A DNA stretch of 64,000 nucleotides from positions 1,488,001 through 1,552,000 of the forward strand of contig JAXQJY010000033.1 of assembly GCA_037042185.1 (NCBI GenBank), given 5' to 3'. A program made the translations under genes and the position numbers. A model generated the notes under the pieces. The model was given only the letters and a program-made list of their open reading frames with translations. It did not search any database and was not told the origin of the DNA. The stretch is from Sordariomycetes sp. S80-01Y (taxonomy: Eukaryota; Ascomycota; Sordariomycetes). Shown here one piece after another: positions 7,793 through 20,658 of the stretch; within the stretch, counting starts at the first letter, position 1; every line of letters begins with the position of its first letter.

Positions 7793-9410
7793 CTAAGCAA
7801 GGTCCTTCTTCTCATCCGTCGCACTGGTGGGGGCAGCGCTAGGCGCCGCACTCGGGGTCGTGGTGCTCGCCGCACCACCCGTGACACCAGCCTCCTGCGC
7901 CTTGTGATCAGAAGGGCTGACGCCAGCCTCCGTGGGTGAGTTCATCTCGTACTTCTCACTGGCGAGGCTCTGCATCTTGGGCTCTTGCTCCGCAACAGGC
8001 GACGTAGGCGTCGAACCGGCAGGCGAGAGCGGGGACTCGGGGTTCGCAGCTGCGGAGGCGTTGGAGATGCTGGAAATGACGCTGAACCACTTCTGTGCAT
8101 CGGCAGGCGTGTGCGCTTTGAAGGCCAGCTCGCTAGAGCCCGTAAGACGAGAAGACATGGTTTTGCTGCGGTCCTTGCCCTTGACGTTGAACTTTTCTCC
8201 CGAAGGAGTGCCGACGGTTGCGTCGGGCAGGTAGATGCTCAGCTCCGGCTTGGGATCTTCCCTGGCGACGTCGTTGTCCTTGAACTCGTGCAAGAACTTG
8301 GACGGGGTGACGACGTAGTAGCCTGTGCTCAGGCCCCAGCTGAGCTTGTTGCGGCTCTTGCGCTCGAGCGAGCCCTCGATCAGAGGCTTCGTCGAGGAAT
8401 GTTCCATGTTAGGGAACGTGATGGTCTCAACGCTCCGTGGCGCCTCGTTAGGCTGCGCCAGGCGGTCGGCGCTGCGTACCGTGAAGTTGGCCCATTCGAA
8501 CTCAGGGGGGACGCGCTGGATGTTGCCCAGCATGTCATTGTGCAGGGCGCCAGTCTTTTGCGCCTGACCAGCAGCAAGCTGGGTGAAAGCCTCCATAGCT
8601 TGTTGGATGACCTCGACAATGTGACCTTCAAACGTCGCAAAGTTATTTTGAACGGCAATCAGATCATTGTGGTGGTTGTTCTCCGCCATGACCTGCGTAG
8701 TCAAGCGGTGTAGGACTCCCTGCCTCAGCACGTACGGGTCGTTAGCCGAGTCGGGCTTTCCACCAGCCGAGTCAAAGCTGGCGGTGTGCTGACCTAGCAG
8801 CTCAATTTGCTTCTGTGTGTTGTTGCGAGACTTTTCCACATCCTTGGCACCCTTCTGCGCGCCGCTGTTGAGCTCCTTGGCCTTGTGCTTGATCTCCTTG
8901 TGCAGGCGCTCGAGGATGGGCAGGACGGAGCCTTTGATGGCCTTTTCGGTCTCGAGGTTGGTGTTGACGAGGGATTGGGTGTTGGAGCGCATGTTCTCGA
9001 AGAAGCCAGCGACGCCGCCAAGGGACTGGTCGAAGTGATGGCCCTCCTTCAGAGGGTTCTGGATTGCCTACGTGCAGGCGTTAGACGGATCCAGATCATA
9101 GTGAAAGTGCTGAACATACCTTGAGGGCGCGCTCATACTCCTTGGCGTGCTTTCCGTGGATCTTCTCCATGGCCTCCATGTAGCCCTCCAAGTAGACGAC
9201 AGCATGCTTCCAAGCTTGGAGTCGCTCAGCGAGCAAGCCAGCTGTCTGCAAGTATCCGTGTCAGCAGATACTCGACCTCAAGAGTCTGGGGCTTGTGCAA
9301 CTTACGTTGGAGGGATCAATCTCGGGAACGGCATCGTCGCTCAGAACGCTGGCGTTCGTTGCTGACCTGGTCGGCAGGTCCGTGGTGGTGGGCGAGGGAG
9401 CGGTCGCCAT
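7793..9410 (-). CDS. slm1: SLM1/SLM2-like F-BAR and PH domain protein (TORC2 effector)
   Basis: Exons 9410-9306, 9245-9120 and 9067-7793 encode 501 residues. After a short Ser/Thr-rich N-terminus comes a long helical F-BAR-like region (about 35-250: AWKHAVVYLEGYMEAMEKIH, then FFENMRSNTQSLVNTNLETEKAIKG). A PH domain follows (about 275-400: EGSLERKSRNKLSWGLSTGY to DAQKWFSVISSIS), then a disordered Ser/Pro/Ala tail. Yeast Slm1/2 bind PtdIns(4,5)P2 at eisosomes, relay membrane stress to TORC2 and control actin and endocytosis. The order and size of the domains fit this family. The role is inferred from the family. Confidence 0.85.
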
Positions 9411-10816
9411 CTTTGCGAACGTTTATTGTTCTTCGCTGTGGTGCTGTCGACGGCGTTGTTGAGAGCGGAGTTTAGGGAAGGGCGGAATATGACAAGCTGA
9501 GCTTAAGAATGATTAGCGATGCTTGTGCTCGGGTGTACAAAAGTTGTCATGTAGTACGGCACGGGTCGACAGCGGGATCGTGCTTCTGTCCAGCTGTGTC
9601 CGAAAGGTTGGAGTAGTAGATCGGGAGAGTCGAGACAGGAGGGAGCTGGCCGCTTAAATTGAAGCTCTGGCGGAGATGAGCCCATGCTGGTGCCAGTGGA
9701 GGGGCACCGCACTTTCTTGGCGAGGGGGGAGGGGAAGGGGGGCCCCTTCACGCTGCCAGCCAGGGTCCAGCGATCCCGTCCCAGGTCTGCTCTCCCTTTC
9801 GATCGTAATGATGTGATATGGTTCCAGGGTACGCGTATCTCGCACGTAAAAGTGCACATTGCCAGAGAATATGAAGGGCTGGTCACTCACCTCGCGTCAC
9901 TTGTTTCAGGGTCAAGATGTAGGAATGTCGGTGTCGTAACTAAAGTGTGTATGTACGTAGTTGGTCAACAGGAACAGACCATGGTTATCCCACGCCGGGC
10001 GACAGGCCTTTTATCTTCTTTCCCCCTACTGGGCGCCAACACTGAATGCCCACACTCCGGTTGCCTCCCATTTGCCCAGATGGATGCTTGTGGCCTTCAA
10101 TGGTCCGTCGCTAGACACGGAGTAGCAAGTTCCCATTGTTGAGGTCGTCCGAAATTCTGCGCTCTGACGTCAAGGGCCCTGGTCCCACCAGGCCGTCGAT
10201 CACGCACAGCCCCGACCTAACATATCTGTTACGTCCAGCGTCGTCGGCCCGGTGCAAGGCTATCAGTCCGGCTAGGGCTCGTGGCGCGAGACAGAAATCA
10301 AGGCTGTGCTGGCGCTAGCGGGTGGCCTGCCGAAACCTTCGGTCTTGCCGCCACCATTGCCGAGTGCTTTCATTGACGAGGGCTTCACAAGACATTGGAA
10401 AATGATGTCACGACGGCGATATCAGTCGGCATGGAACTGCTCTTTGAAAATTCAGATGGCTCTTTCTTTCGGGTATCGTACAATTGGCAGGCATATCCAG
10501 CTGCCCGCCGTGCGTCGCGTCTACTGAGTAATGATGCAATCCCATATCTGCCCTGTACCATATACCCAGCGAGACAAGAAACGCAAAGATGTGAAAGAAG
10601 TAAGTAAATAAAAGAAAAACAGATGATAGATGCATCCGGGCAACGCTTTGCCAACCATTCGTGGAAATGTACCACCCATGTGGTTTGAAAACGAACCAAA
10701 AACGCCAACCCAATGTATCCCCAGGCATGTCGTCCAAAATAAAATGATCACCCCTTGCCGTTAGAAGAGAATGAGGGAAGAAGAACTTGTGATATCCAGG
10801 CGTCCAGGCGAGACCT
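9411..10816. other. Intergenic region between slm1-like gene and creD
   Basis: The SLM1-like promoter and the creD 3' flank share this space. A few open frames occur on both strands without domains. Nothing else is recognised. Confidence 0.4.
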
Positions 10817-12572
10817 CTAGACGACCTGGTCGCGACCCTGCATGATACGGACTCTTCTGTGGTCCGCTGAATCTTCACCGATGTGTCGGCTGAGCCGCTC
10901 TGACACAGAGCCCATGTAGTCGTCTGTATTCTGCCCCTGACCGTTGACGGGGGGCGTCCTAGGTGCTGTCAAGGCAGTTTGGTAGTCTGGCAGAGGTGCT
11001 CTTTCACCAGGTACGCGCGTTCGCACAGCTGTCGAGTAGCTGGGCACTCGTGACGTGGGAGTCATCTCAGGATCATCGATGTGCTCAGGTGAGTCGCGTC
11101 CGGAACTTGGGCTGTCGTCCTCGCCGCTGTTGTGTCGGGTAAGGTTCGTTGAAGTGGGTTCGGAGCGGATATTCCTCGCGCTGCCGATGGTTGAGTTGAA
11201 CGCCGTATTTCGCTCCGTGGGATCATCGGAGACGTTCATCAGCCTCGATGATAGATCCGCTGGCGGTACCGCGCCTCCATCGTCTCCCAAGTCCGCGAGG
11301 TTTTCGTTGGATCCTGCGCGCGAGTGCACGTAGAAGGGACTGTTGACACCAGATACACCGCCTGGTGTTTGAAATCCTGTCATGTCGTCGTCGTAGAGTG
11401 CATCGAGCTGATGGTCGCTGTAACTTGGCGGCGCGATGCGGTCTTCCTCCTCTGTCGACTGTGCGGCTGCTGGGTTGATGACGTCGCCGGCCTCGTTCAG
11501 CGGCGCGTTGGGCGAGATGAAGATGGAGACGGGAAGAGTGGCTCGCAGCTCCGAGATGTGGCCATCCGGGTTCTTGAGGGCGATTGTCAGCTTGAGCTTA
11601 TGACGGACCTTGATGCCGTGGAGGTTGACGTCCTGGATGCACTGGCGTAGCCTCCTAGGCAAGTCCAGTGGCTTTCCAATGACCCAGCCATCCTGTCCGG
11701 TATCTTCGATCATATCCAACCAATTGTTCTCCCGGTCGCACTCGATCTCCCACTTCTCCACGTCGCGCTCCAGCTTGTGTTCCCGAATGCTCATGCCAGT
11801 CGGCCCTGTGACGCACGTCTCACGGATCTCAATCAGCTTGACGTGAATCTTGCCCATCTCCAACCCCTTGAGCAAAGGCGTCAAGCGCATGCTCAGATTT
11901 ATCCTCCCGCCGAACACGACTGCCTTTTGGGGAATGACGATGGAGTAGTCGACCTTATTGGGCCAGATGTTCTCAACGCTCATTGCGTGGTGAAACTCGA
12001 GAGCGCCGGGCTCTAACGTGCGGATGACCCTCAGATGCTTGTATGCGTGCAGGTCGTAGGCGAGCTTCCCGCGACCGACAGTCGCCTTAAGACGGTAGGT
12101 GATGGAAGCCTCGGGGATGCCCTCGACGCTCTCGGCGGTATCTCCGGGCATGAGGTATTCGAAAGGGTATTCATGATTGCCTGCGGGCAGGATGATGTTC
12201 TTCTGCCCGTGCTCGACATCTGGTTGCACGAATGGCTGGAATCGATGCTCGAGGATGGTGGTTAACCGGTCGTTCTTTGCGCTGGAAGAGCCGGCGTTGT
12301 GCAGCCGCAAGGTGCCGGTGAGGCGCAGCTTGATCTGCTCGCACTTGAGCGGTTGCGAGAGGCAGAGGACGACGACGCCCTTGATGAGCTGGCCAGCGGA
12401 CTCGTGCTCGCTGCCGCGAAAGACGATAAAGTCATTCTCGAGACTGGCGCAATGGGATTAGAGGGGTTTCAAGACCGTCGGGAGGGGACCCGCTGCGAGA
12501 GGCTCACCGGATGTCAAACAGGCTGGCGGCATTGCGCCCGGTCACGGCGTTGAAGGGGTTAAACGACGGCAT
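10817..12572 (-). CDS. creD: CreD-like arrestin-related ubiquitin ligase adaptor
   Basis: Exons 12572-12508 and 12443-10817 give 563 residues. The first 320 residues form arrestin N and C domains (start MPSFNPFNAVTGRN; then LENDFIVFRGSEHESAGQL; later VVFGGRINLSMRLTPLLKG). The C-terminal part has PPSY near residue 365 and LPDY near the end, PY-type motifs that bind WW domains of Rsp5/HulA. Aspergillus CreD and yeast Rod1/Rog3 recruit the ligase to permeases and counteract carbon catabolite repression. The tail is rich in Ser/Thr and likely phosphorylated. It lies 2.9 kb from creC on the same strand. Confidence 0.87.
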
Positions 12573-15493
12573 TGCGAGCAAACCACTGCTAAGAATGGCT
12601 TACACGGAGTCGATGTCGATGGAGGGGGGAAAGGAAGGAGAGTGTAGGAAAATAAAGGCCTCCGGATAGCGAAGGGGATGGATGGGCTGAGTCGTGGGGG
12701 GCACGGGCACAGCCAGGGTCGACTAGTACGAGTAGCCGTGCCAGTTCAGGCAGAATGAGCCCACTTGACGCTCCCGTGAGACGCTGGCGAAGGACGACTT
12801 GATAGCGGCTTCACATCAGCGCCTTGCCAGTGCCCGCAGTACTAATGGTGGTGGGGCAGCGTGTGTCGGTTATCCCCCGTCGTGTCGGCGATCACGTCCG
12901 GCAAACCGAGCGGCCCTCCGATGCGCCTCCGAAGATGTGTCGTGCAGCGCAGTACGAGCTCGGGTGGGAGGGATACAAGCACAGAAGACGTAGGCAGACG
13001 ATGATGTCTATTGTCCAAGCGCAGACGAGTGGAAGAAGTTGAGTTGGGCCTGGGACTTCGCCTTCTTCTTGCTCGAGTTATTTGGACCGCACACCCCGTC
13101 AGTCACTGGCCCCTTAGCACTACATGTCATGTCCGGTGGGGCCGGTCTTTTATCTTTTATCTTTGGAAACCCGTCCCTCCCGCCGCGACGCCGCAACCGT
13201 CATCTTGCACGTCACCTCCTTGCAATACCCTGTCGAGAATAGCCCGTCGTCACATCCACCAATGGACAGCGAGAAGACTTCTCTCTGCGACGCCATCAGC
13301 CCGGCAGGTCGCACTACCAAACCATCGCTACGCAGGCACCAAACTCAAAGCCATGCAAAGGACCGAGACGAGACGAGACGCCGAGTCGTCATCGGCGGCT
13401 GGGTCAGTGCGGTGCAGTGCAGTGCAGCCCAGCCCAGCGCAGTGCAGTGGCTCCCATGATGGCTTGCATGGGCCCCACATCGAAAGTCAAAAAATCGTGA
13501 TGCAGGCGGCTGACTCTATCAATGACGCCCGCGGGATACCCTTTTGGATAAGGCAGAGGTCAGGCATGCTTCGTTTCAATGCTTCCAAGACTGCAATGCC
13601 ACCCTCTCTGCCCTACGTGCGTGTCATGGCACCGTCCACCGACTTCACGGGCTGCTGCTGATCTTCGACAGGGTGACCACAACATGAGGTGCCCTCCGAG
13701 CCTGGGCTGATATCACAAGATGCCCTCACGATGCCCTCGGATCCCTCAGGACGGCCATCTTACCTGATATCTCTCCTGCTGTCTGCCACCTTTCTCATCA
13801 CACGCCGAATCGACAGGCTGCCTAACAAGGCCTTGCATGAACACTGACCTCAGCTCTTATCGTCAACGCATCCATTCCTGGACGCTGAGACCCTGGAATC
13901 CACATCTAAAACTGGATCTCGGGCGCCATCGGGCGAGCCTCACCGACCTTGCTCTGGTCCGCGACTCTTGGACCCTCTGCGCAGGTAATAAAAAAAATTT
14001 CCGAAGGATAAAAAAATCCAGAGATAAGCACTCGACACCGCCTTCGGTACGCACGTGCACGCGTTTGACGAAGGGCACTGGCGGCCGTGCGCTCTTTTTG
14101 CCCGTATGCCGCACGCCCGAGACAAGTGGAACATTCGAAACCTTCGGCCAAGCCTTCTAGAGCCCTCCGTCCAAGTACAAGGGTCTTGGGTCTGGCGCTC
14201 CATCATGTCGCAAAACTTGTAGAAGCGCCGGCGGAACATCACTTCCAGGGATCAGAGACTACAATCGTCCGGCCCATTACCCTCGGCACAATAATCCCAC
14301 GAAGCGCTGAAGCCGCCTTCACTGTATGATTTTGGGCCATGACTCGCCGGATCCGTTATCCTTGGCGGGATTCGTGCCTATCTGTGCTTTTAGCCCTCGA
14401 GACGCGTTATTCCCGCTGGTGGTGTGTTCCGATAGCGGCAAACAGGGGTTTGGAAGGTCTCGCCCCGACAGGCCAGCTTTATCGATGGTGCAGGGTCTCA
14501 GGGCGACTCTGACCCAGTGAAACAGCACTTGAGAGATCTGCTGATTTTATAGGTTGTCTCATCACAGGATTCACTGCGTGTATACTGCTTGATACCGGTT
14601 CAACTCGGAAGGATTGCTGCCTGTTTGATGCGGAACTTGTGCTATCACGAGCTCGGCGTGACACCCTGGGAGCAATTGTATTAGAGACCCTGATTACCGC
14701 AGATGTGTGGGATGAGTTATGTCGGTAACTGACCCAGTCGCGGTGAGACATTCAGGACTCCGCGTACCGTCTGAAGCCCACAGTATCTACGAAGTAGCTC
14801 CTACGCGTTCCACGGCCCGAATCCTTCAACCATGTGGTCCTCACCTGCCGAGCTATACGCCTCGAGCTCAGCTAATACACCGAGAACCTTAAAAGGCAAC
14901 GACATGACCAGTGGATCAACAGGGACGGGATGTGGATGAACCCCCCTTTCCCGCCGAGATTGTCCCACTCTCGACAACCCTAATACAAGCTCCAAATGCC
15001 GGCATACACGCGCTTGCCGAGGGAGTGCCCGACAGGACCGTCCGCGGCGCTGGACGCCCTTCGCAGAGCCGCATGAGCCGCGTAGGCGATAAGCCAGCTT
15101 GGCCTCATGCTTGCGCGGCGGGTGGCTTCCGTGGGCTTCCGGGCTGTTTTCGTTGCAGCGTGAGGCTTGACAGGCTACGAGCATGCTCTGGACCCGGAGA
15201 GCTCTTCCCGGCTGCACGCATCATGCCGCACAGATTGCGGCTCTCCGGATAGATCCGACGGCACCAGCTATCGCTGTTCTCGGGGTGGCTGACATGAGGC
15301 TGGTCGGTGAGGCGCGGCACTCCTGCAAACCGCGAACGCAAGGGTGGGTATGTCCGCACTATTCATGTTATTTTGGTTGTATATACGTACTATTCTTATG
15401 GATTCAATAGACAAAAAAAAACGCTCCAATATCATACACGATCCTCATTAGATGGCCAGGCTAGATAGTTAAAGATGCGTCGTTGCGTGGGTC
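12573..15493. other. 2.9-kb intergenic region between creD and creC
   Basis: No gene is supported. Open frames up to 216 codons (13011-13661, +) have no domain, and conflicting frames on the other strand are about as long. A short GTGCAG-type repeat lies near 13408-13450. Part of this must be the creD promoter and the creC 3' UTR. Confidence 0.4.
13408..13450. repeat. Short GCAGT/GCCCA low-complexity repeat
   Basis: Imperfect tandem units GTGCA and CAGCC run through this 43-bp stretch. It is a simple low-complexity tract with no sign of mobility. Confidence 0.5.
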
Positions 15494-17524
15494 TCATGCT
15501 GTCGCGTCTGGAGTTCCAACGGTCGCTCCCGGCCTGTTCCACGTCTTGATATGTCCTAAGACGAGTTAGCATTTTTCTCGTCGTGGGGTCAGTCAACTAT
15601 GGGGCGCATACCTGTCTTTGAGCTTGTAAGGATGTATTCCTCGGTAAACTCGAGCCAGCACCCAGGGTCCTTATCAATGGACTTGTTCAGAATCGGCGGC
15701 AACATGGGGATTCTAGACCGAGGCTCGATGGCGTGTGAAAGACCATCCTCTTCAACATTGCCTGAAAGTGCATTCTCTTGGGATTGTGCCGAGGTCGTGG
15801 TGTCCGCACGGTTCAATGTCATCTTGGACGCCACTGAAGCGCCCCTCTGACGAATGGAGTGCTGTAGAGTTAGCAATTATCCTAACGGAGTTTGCGGGCA
15901 AGGCGGCGACTCACAGCTCTCGGTCGGTGCAGCATGCCTACACTGAAGTCCCAGAGACACAACCGTCCGTCCTCCCCAACACTGCCAAACCGGTAGTTGC
16001 GATCGTCACAACGCCAAGGATCGAATGCCACAGCTGCCACGAAGGACTCATGCCCTTGGCATCTCGCAACCAGCGCAGAGTCGTTCATTGACCAAATAGA
16101 AATCAAGTCATCCTGGCCGCCTGTAACAACGTACTTGCCGTCAGGTGACCAGCATACGCAGCTCAAACCTCCGTAATAAGAGTAGAAGACCGATAGAAGC
16201 CTAGAGTCTAGTTAGACAACACTTGGAGTACATAGTACGGCAACTTACTTCTCTTCTAGGTAATTTATGATCCTAAGGACGCCATCTTCCGACACGGTCG
16301 CCAAATGTGTCCGGTCAGGTGAGAAAGCGAAAGCATTGATGCGCTGATTGGATAGCTTCCAGAAGGCGACAGGGTTGGTCTTCTGGTTCTTCGAATGAAC
16401 CGACTTTTGGATGATCATCTGGATCTTGACCGCAGCATCGCCAGCCTCACTACCATTTGCATTGGCGGCGGCAGCGGTGTCATCTTCAGGGGTAAAGGGC
16501 GCGTCCTCCTTCTCCTTGTCGTAAACCACCAGCGAGCCATCCATGTGCGCGGCCATGAACAGATTCTCGGAGCCAGGGACCCAGGTGATCTCCGCAACAG
16601 GCGTGCTGTTTATAGCGCCATTTTTGTTTAAGCGCGTGTAGCGCTGAGAGATGGGCTCCCACCAGATGACCTCTCCTGTTGAGAATCCCATGATGACGTC
16701 GATATGTGAGCTGCTCTTGGTGACCGTGTTGACGTCGTGGCATAGACAGTGTGCTTTTGTAAAGAGAATCTTGGTGAGGTAATCTTGCTTGGAAGGGTTT
16801 GAGAGGTCAAGCCATTGGAAAGCTCGGTTGATGTTGGCGAAGGCAAAGATGCCATCGCTTGGTCGGTCTGTCAACTTCCTCGAGAGGCTCTCATTCACAA
16901 TGACGCGTGAGATAAAAGAGGAGTTGCTCTTGGTCATGTTGTTCTTGGGCTTCCGTTTCTTGTTCACGTCTTTTACGGGCACGGCCGTCAGGAGCGCATT
17001 CCCCTCACCAAATGCTGGCGCTGAACCTCGAGCAGAACCGGTGGCATCGCCGAACGAAGATGTACCACGGCCGTCATCACTGCCGAGACCGCCCTCGGTC
17101 GATGAGCGCACGTCCTTGTCGCTCTCGCCAATGCTGCCGTTGACAGAGTAGTTTGTCTTAAAAATGGTGGCAGCGGTTCGCGAACGCGCATCTGTGCTGA
17201 CGAGGGACACTTGAGTGCCTGCTGTTGCGGGTTGCGGATTCGTAGCGAGGGGATTCGGGTTAACAATAGGCGCCTCGGATGGATGCGGTGGCGGGGTCGC
17301 AAGATGGAGATCCTCCTTCAAGACGTATTGTCCCTCTCCGACAAGGAATTGCCATTCGGGTCCGGAGGGGTTCGTGAGGGTGTTGTTGGTCTCGATGGTC
17401 GGGACCATAGGGTTGATGCCATTGCCATAGCCGTTGATGGGGTACCGCGGTGGCGGCGGTAGAACACTATTGGGAATTAGTGCTTGGTCGTGCGATACCT
17501 GAGCATCTAAAAGACTTACAACAT
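15494..17524 (-). CDS. creC: CreC-like WD40 protein of carbon catabolite repression
   Basis: Exons 17524-17520, 17466-16249, 16200-15915, 15861-15612 and 15555-15494 encode 606 residues; Aspergillus CreC has about 590. The protein begins [11 protein letters not shown], continues through a Ser/Asn-rich region and a basic KKRKPKNN stretch, then WD40 repeats with signatures such as [50 protein letters not shown] and a closing [13 protein letters not shown]. CreC stabilises the deubiquitinase CreB, opposing CreD/HulA-type ubiquitination during carbon catabolite repression; WDR20 is the animal relative. The first exon is only 5 nt of coding sequence, and another protein-like frame lies directly upstream out of phase, so the N-terminus is the uncertain part. 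Confidence 0.87.
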
Positions 17525-18313
17525 GGTGGCGGTAGGATCGTTTCTATGCTCGGCTGGGGATGCTGGGTCGCAATGTCGCTACTGTTGGATGCGCCAAAGC
17601 GCCGCAAGTTGGTGAGCGACTTGGTTTCGGACGGAACGATAGCAGAGCGAGCATCAGCACAGGAGCTGCGCGAGGGGAAAGAGGCTGAGGGACCAGTGGT
17701 CTTTGGGCGAGGACCGGGCTGGAGCAGTGCGGGAGGGTCAATTGAGGAGTCTGGAGTTGAAGGTTGGGGTCGGGAGGGCGGCGAGTCGCTCCGTCGCCAT
17801 GGGGTCGTCGTGCCTGCCAGTGCCTCACCAGCGCCTATGATCCGGGCTTGTGTGGGGTAATGATGGCAGGGCCAGGCTCGGCGTCCACTGACCGAGCTGG
17901 ACAGGGATTGGTGGCGCCAGCAGAAGAGGACACCCCCAGTCTGTTGATTTCGGGAGCCTCGCCGGTAGCATAATGGCAGGTGTAGTGGAAGCGTTCAGGA
18001 ACAAAGTGAAACGGACTCATGCGCCTGCCCACCGAGAGATCGTCTCCGGTCGTGATGCTGCAGATGCCACGCGCCTTCGTTAGCGTCATTTATGGTGGGC
18101 GGGGGTACTCCGTAGGTAGTGTAGCACTCGCCCGCCCAGCGGAGCACCTGGATCCATTGCCAACGAAGGGAGATCACCTCGGGTTCCTCATTTCAATTCT
18201 TCAACCCTTCGCGCCCACGTCGATCAACGCTCAACCACCCTGCGCCCGCGTCCGCCAAATCCAGAAATGGACGCCCGACCCTGCATCGCTGTTGTTTGAG
18301 ATCATATCCCATC
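17525..18313. other. Divergent promoter region of creC and gem1
   Basis: This 789-bp gap separates two divergent genes. On the minus strand, roughly 17760-17525 reads as an open, protein-like frame (containing SLTNLRRFG and SIETILPPP) that is out of phase with the creC start; see findings. No ATG or intron that would join it cleanly was found. Confidence 0.45.
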
Positions 18314-20258
18314 ATGACGACCGGTACGCCCCCCTATCCCGAATCCAACCCCTGTCCCGAACCCCCTCTAACACGGCATCACAGTCCGAATCTGTGTCTG
18401 CGGCGACGAGTCGACAGGCAAATCCAGCCTGATCGCAGCGCTCGTCAAAGATCAGTTCATAGCCAACAAGATACAGCCCGTACTGCCTCAAATCACTATC
18501 CCTCCCAGCATAGGCACCCCCGAAAATGTCACAACCATCATCGTCGACACCTCGGCGCGTCCGCAAGATCGAACGACGCTGCGCAAGGAGATTCGAAAAT
18601 GCAACGTCATCCTGCTCGTCTACTCCGATCACTATAGTTACGAGCGCGTCGCCTTGTTCTGGATGCCCTACTTTCGCTCACTCGGCGTCAACGTCCCCGT
18701 CGTACTATGTGCCAACAAATCAGACCTCGCCGGCCAGGCAAATACTCCACAAGTCGTTGAGGAAGAGATGCTCCCAGTGATGGCCGAGTTCAGAGAAATT
18801 GATTCGTGCATTCGGACGAGCGCGCGCGAACACCGCAACGTGAACGAGGTCTTCTTCCTGTGCCAGAAGGCCGTCACCCACCCGATCGCACCGCTATATG
18901 ACTACAAGGAGGGGGTACTTAAGCCAGCATGCATTGCGGCTCTGCGAAGGATATTCTACCTGTGCGATCGCGACCAGGATGGTTACCTGAACGATACCGA
19001 GATGCGCGAGTTCCAGTCTAAGTGCTTCGACAAGCCTCTGACAGACGACGATCTCGAGAATATCAAGACCTCGATTGCAAAGGCTGTGTCGACGACGGAT
19101 CCCGCAAAGGGGATAGACCAAGCCGGATTTCTGCAGCTCAACAAAATATACGCCGAGAAGGGCCGTCACGAGACCATTTGGATCATTTTGCGCAAGTACC
19201 ACTACACCAACAGCTTGAGCCTGGACGAGAAGTTCCTTCACCCGAAACTCGAAGTCCCCGAATACTCCTCTGCTGAACTAAGTCCAGCTGGCTATCGTTT
19301 CTTCGTGGATCTGTTCTTGCTGTTCGACAAGGACAATGATGGTGGGCTTAACGACGATGAACTCGCGGCGCTGTTCGCCCCTACACCTGGGATACCGCAA
19401 TTCTGGATCGACTCGAATTTTCCTTCCTCAACTGTGCGCAACGACGCTGGGCATGTCACATTGCAAGGCTGGTTGGCACAGTGGAGTATGACGACGTTCC
19501 TGGAACCCAAAACCACCATCGAGTACCTCGCTTATCTTGGGTTTGAGCCTCCCAACGTGAAAGACCCTCTCACCGCGGCGCTCAAGATTACGAAATCGCG
19601 GAAGAGGAGAAGGCGCCCTGGGCGGGTAGAGCGGAATGTGGTCATGTGCTACGTTCTGGGCTCTCCCGGTTCTGGCAAGTCTTCTCTGCTGGACTCCTTC
19701 CTCAACCGCCCCTTCGAGGGACTGCATCGTCCGACAATCAAGCCTCGACGCGCTGTCAACACCGTGGAGCTGCCAGGGGGGAAACAGGTATACCTCATCC
19801 TCGAGGAACTTGGGGAGCTAGAGGAGGCAATTTTGGAAAACAAAACGAAGCTGGATGCCTGCGACCTTCTCTGCTTCGCATACGACTCCTCGGACCCTGA
19901 CTCCTTCTCTCACATTGTTGATATGAGAGTCAAGCACCCCCATCTCGACGACATGCCATCCATTTACACCGGACTCAAGGCAGACCGTGACAAGACAACC
20001 CAGCGAAGCGAGCTCCAACCGGACGAATACACCTCCTCACTCAACATGAGCCACCCACTGCACGTAAGCGTCACTTGGAACAGCATCAGCGAGCTCTTTG
20101 TGGCCCTCGCTGGAGCAGCCACCAACCCCAGCACTGCCTTCCCTAAGACCGAGGACGACGGCGCCGACAGGACCAGCTTGTACATTGCTCTCGGTGGAGC
20201 AAGCTGCGCCGCCGTAGCTGCGTTGATGATCTGGCGGCGGTCCACGAACGCAGCCTAG
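18314..20258 (+). CDS. gem1: Gem1/Miro mitochondrial Rho GTPase
   Basis: Exon 18314-18323 (MTT plus one base) joins 18385-20258 to give 627 residues, the usual fungal length. The first GTPase domain has P-loop [18 protein letters not shown] and NKSD. Two EF hands follow ([12 protein letters not shown] and [12 protein letters not shown]), then a second GTPase domain with [14 protein letters not shown], and a C-terminal membrane anchor ([19 protein letters not shown]) with a short basic tail. Gem1 sits in the mitochondrial outer membrane and controls mitochondrial shape and inheritance; in yeast it regulates ERMES. The 61-nt intron directly after the third codon is well supported because it restores the P-loop frame. 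Confidence 0.93.
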
Positions 20259-20658
20259 GAGTTGTCGCCTTGAGGAAGTTCTCGTCGTCGACTTTGAGTT
20301 TTTAAATACTTTTTTTCTGGATTTACGCCCTTCTTCACTCTTCTTCATTCTTTGGGAGCGAGCCTTCATTATTCTATACCTTCCTTTGTAATTGGGATAC
20401 AGATTGTTTGGGTGTTCAGACTTGGCGGGGGACCTAAATACCTGCGTGGGCAAGGGGAGTTTTTCACCTTTTCCTTTTTTGACATACGCATTCGTTGGCT
20501 GATGCGCCATATTTATACGAGATACCCAACTCCATCATTACCGTCGTTTGGACGTTTGAAACTGTAATAAAAAATAATATCATTTGCATATCAAGCTAGC
20601 GCAACGCCCTCCAAGTACCCATGAAGCAAGACCGTGATTGAAATCGAGAGGGCGAACG
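20259..20658. other. Convergent 3' flanks of gem1 and abd1
   Basis: An A/T-rich stretch containing AATAAAAAATAATA near 20567 suits polyadenylation signals. No gene is seen. Confidence 0.4.

Noticed and set aside
13011-13661. 216-codon + strand open frame between creD and creC
   Set aside because: Low-complexity Ser/Arg/Pro-rich translation, no domain, overlaps a simple repeat and comparably long frames on other strands.
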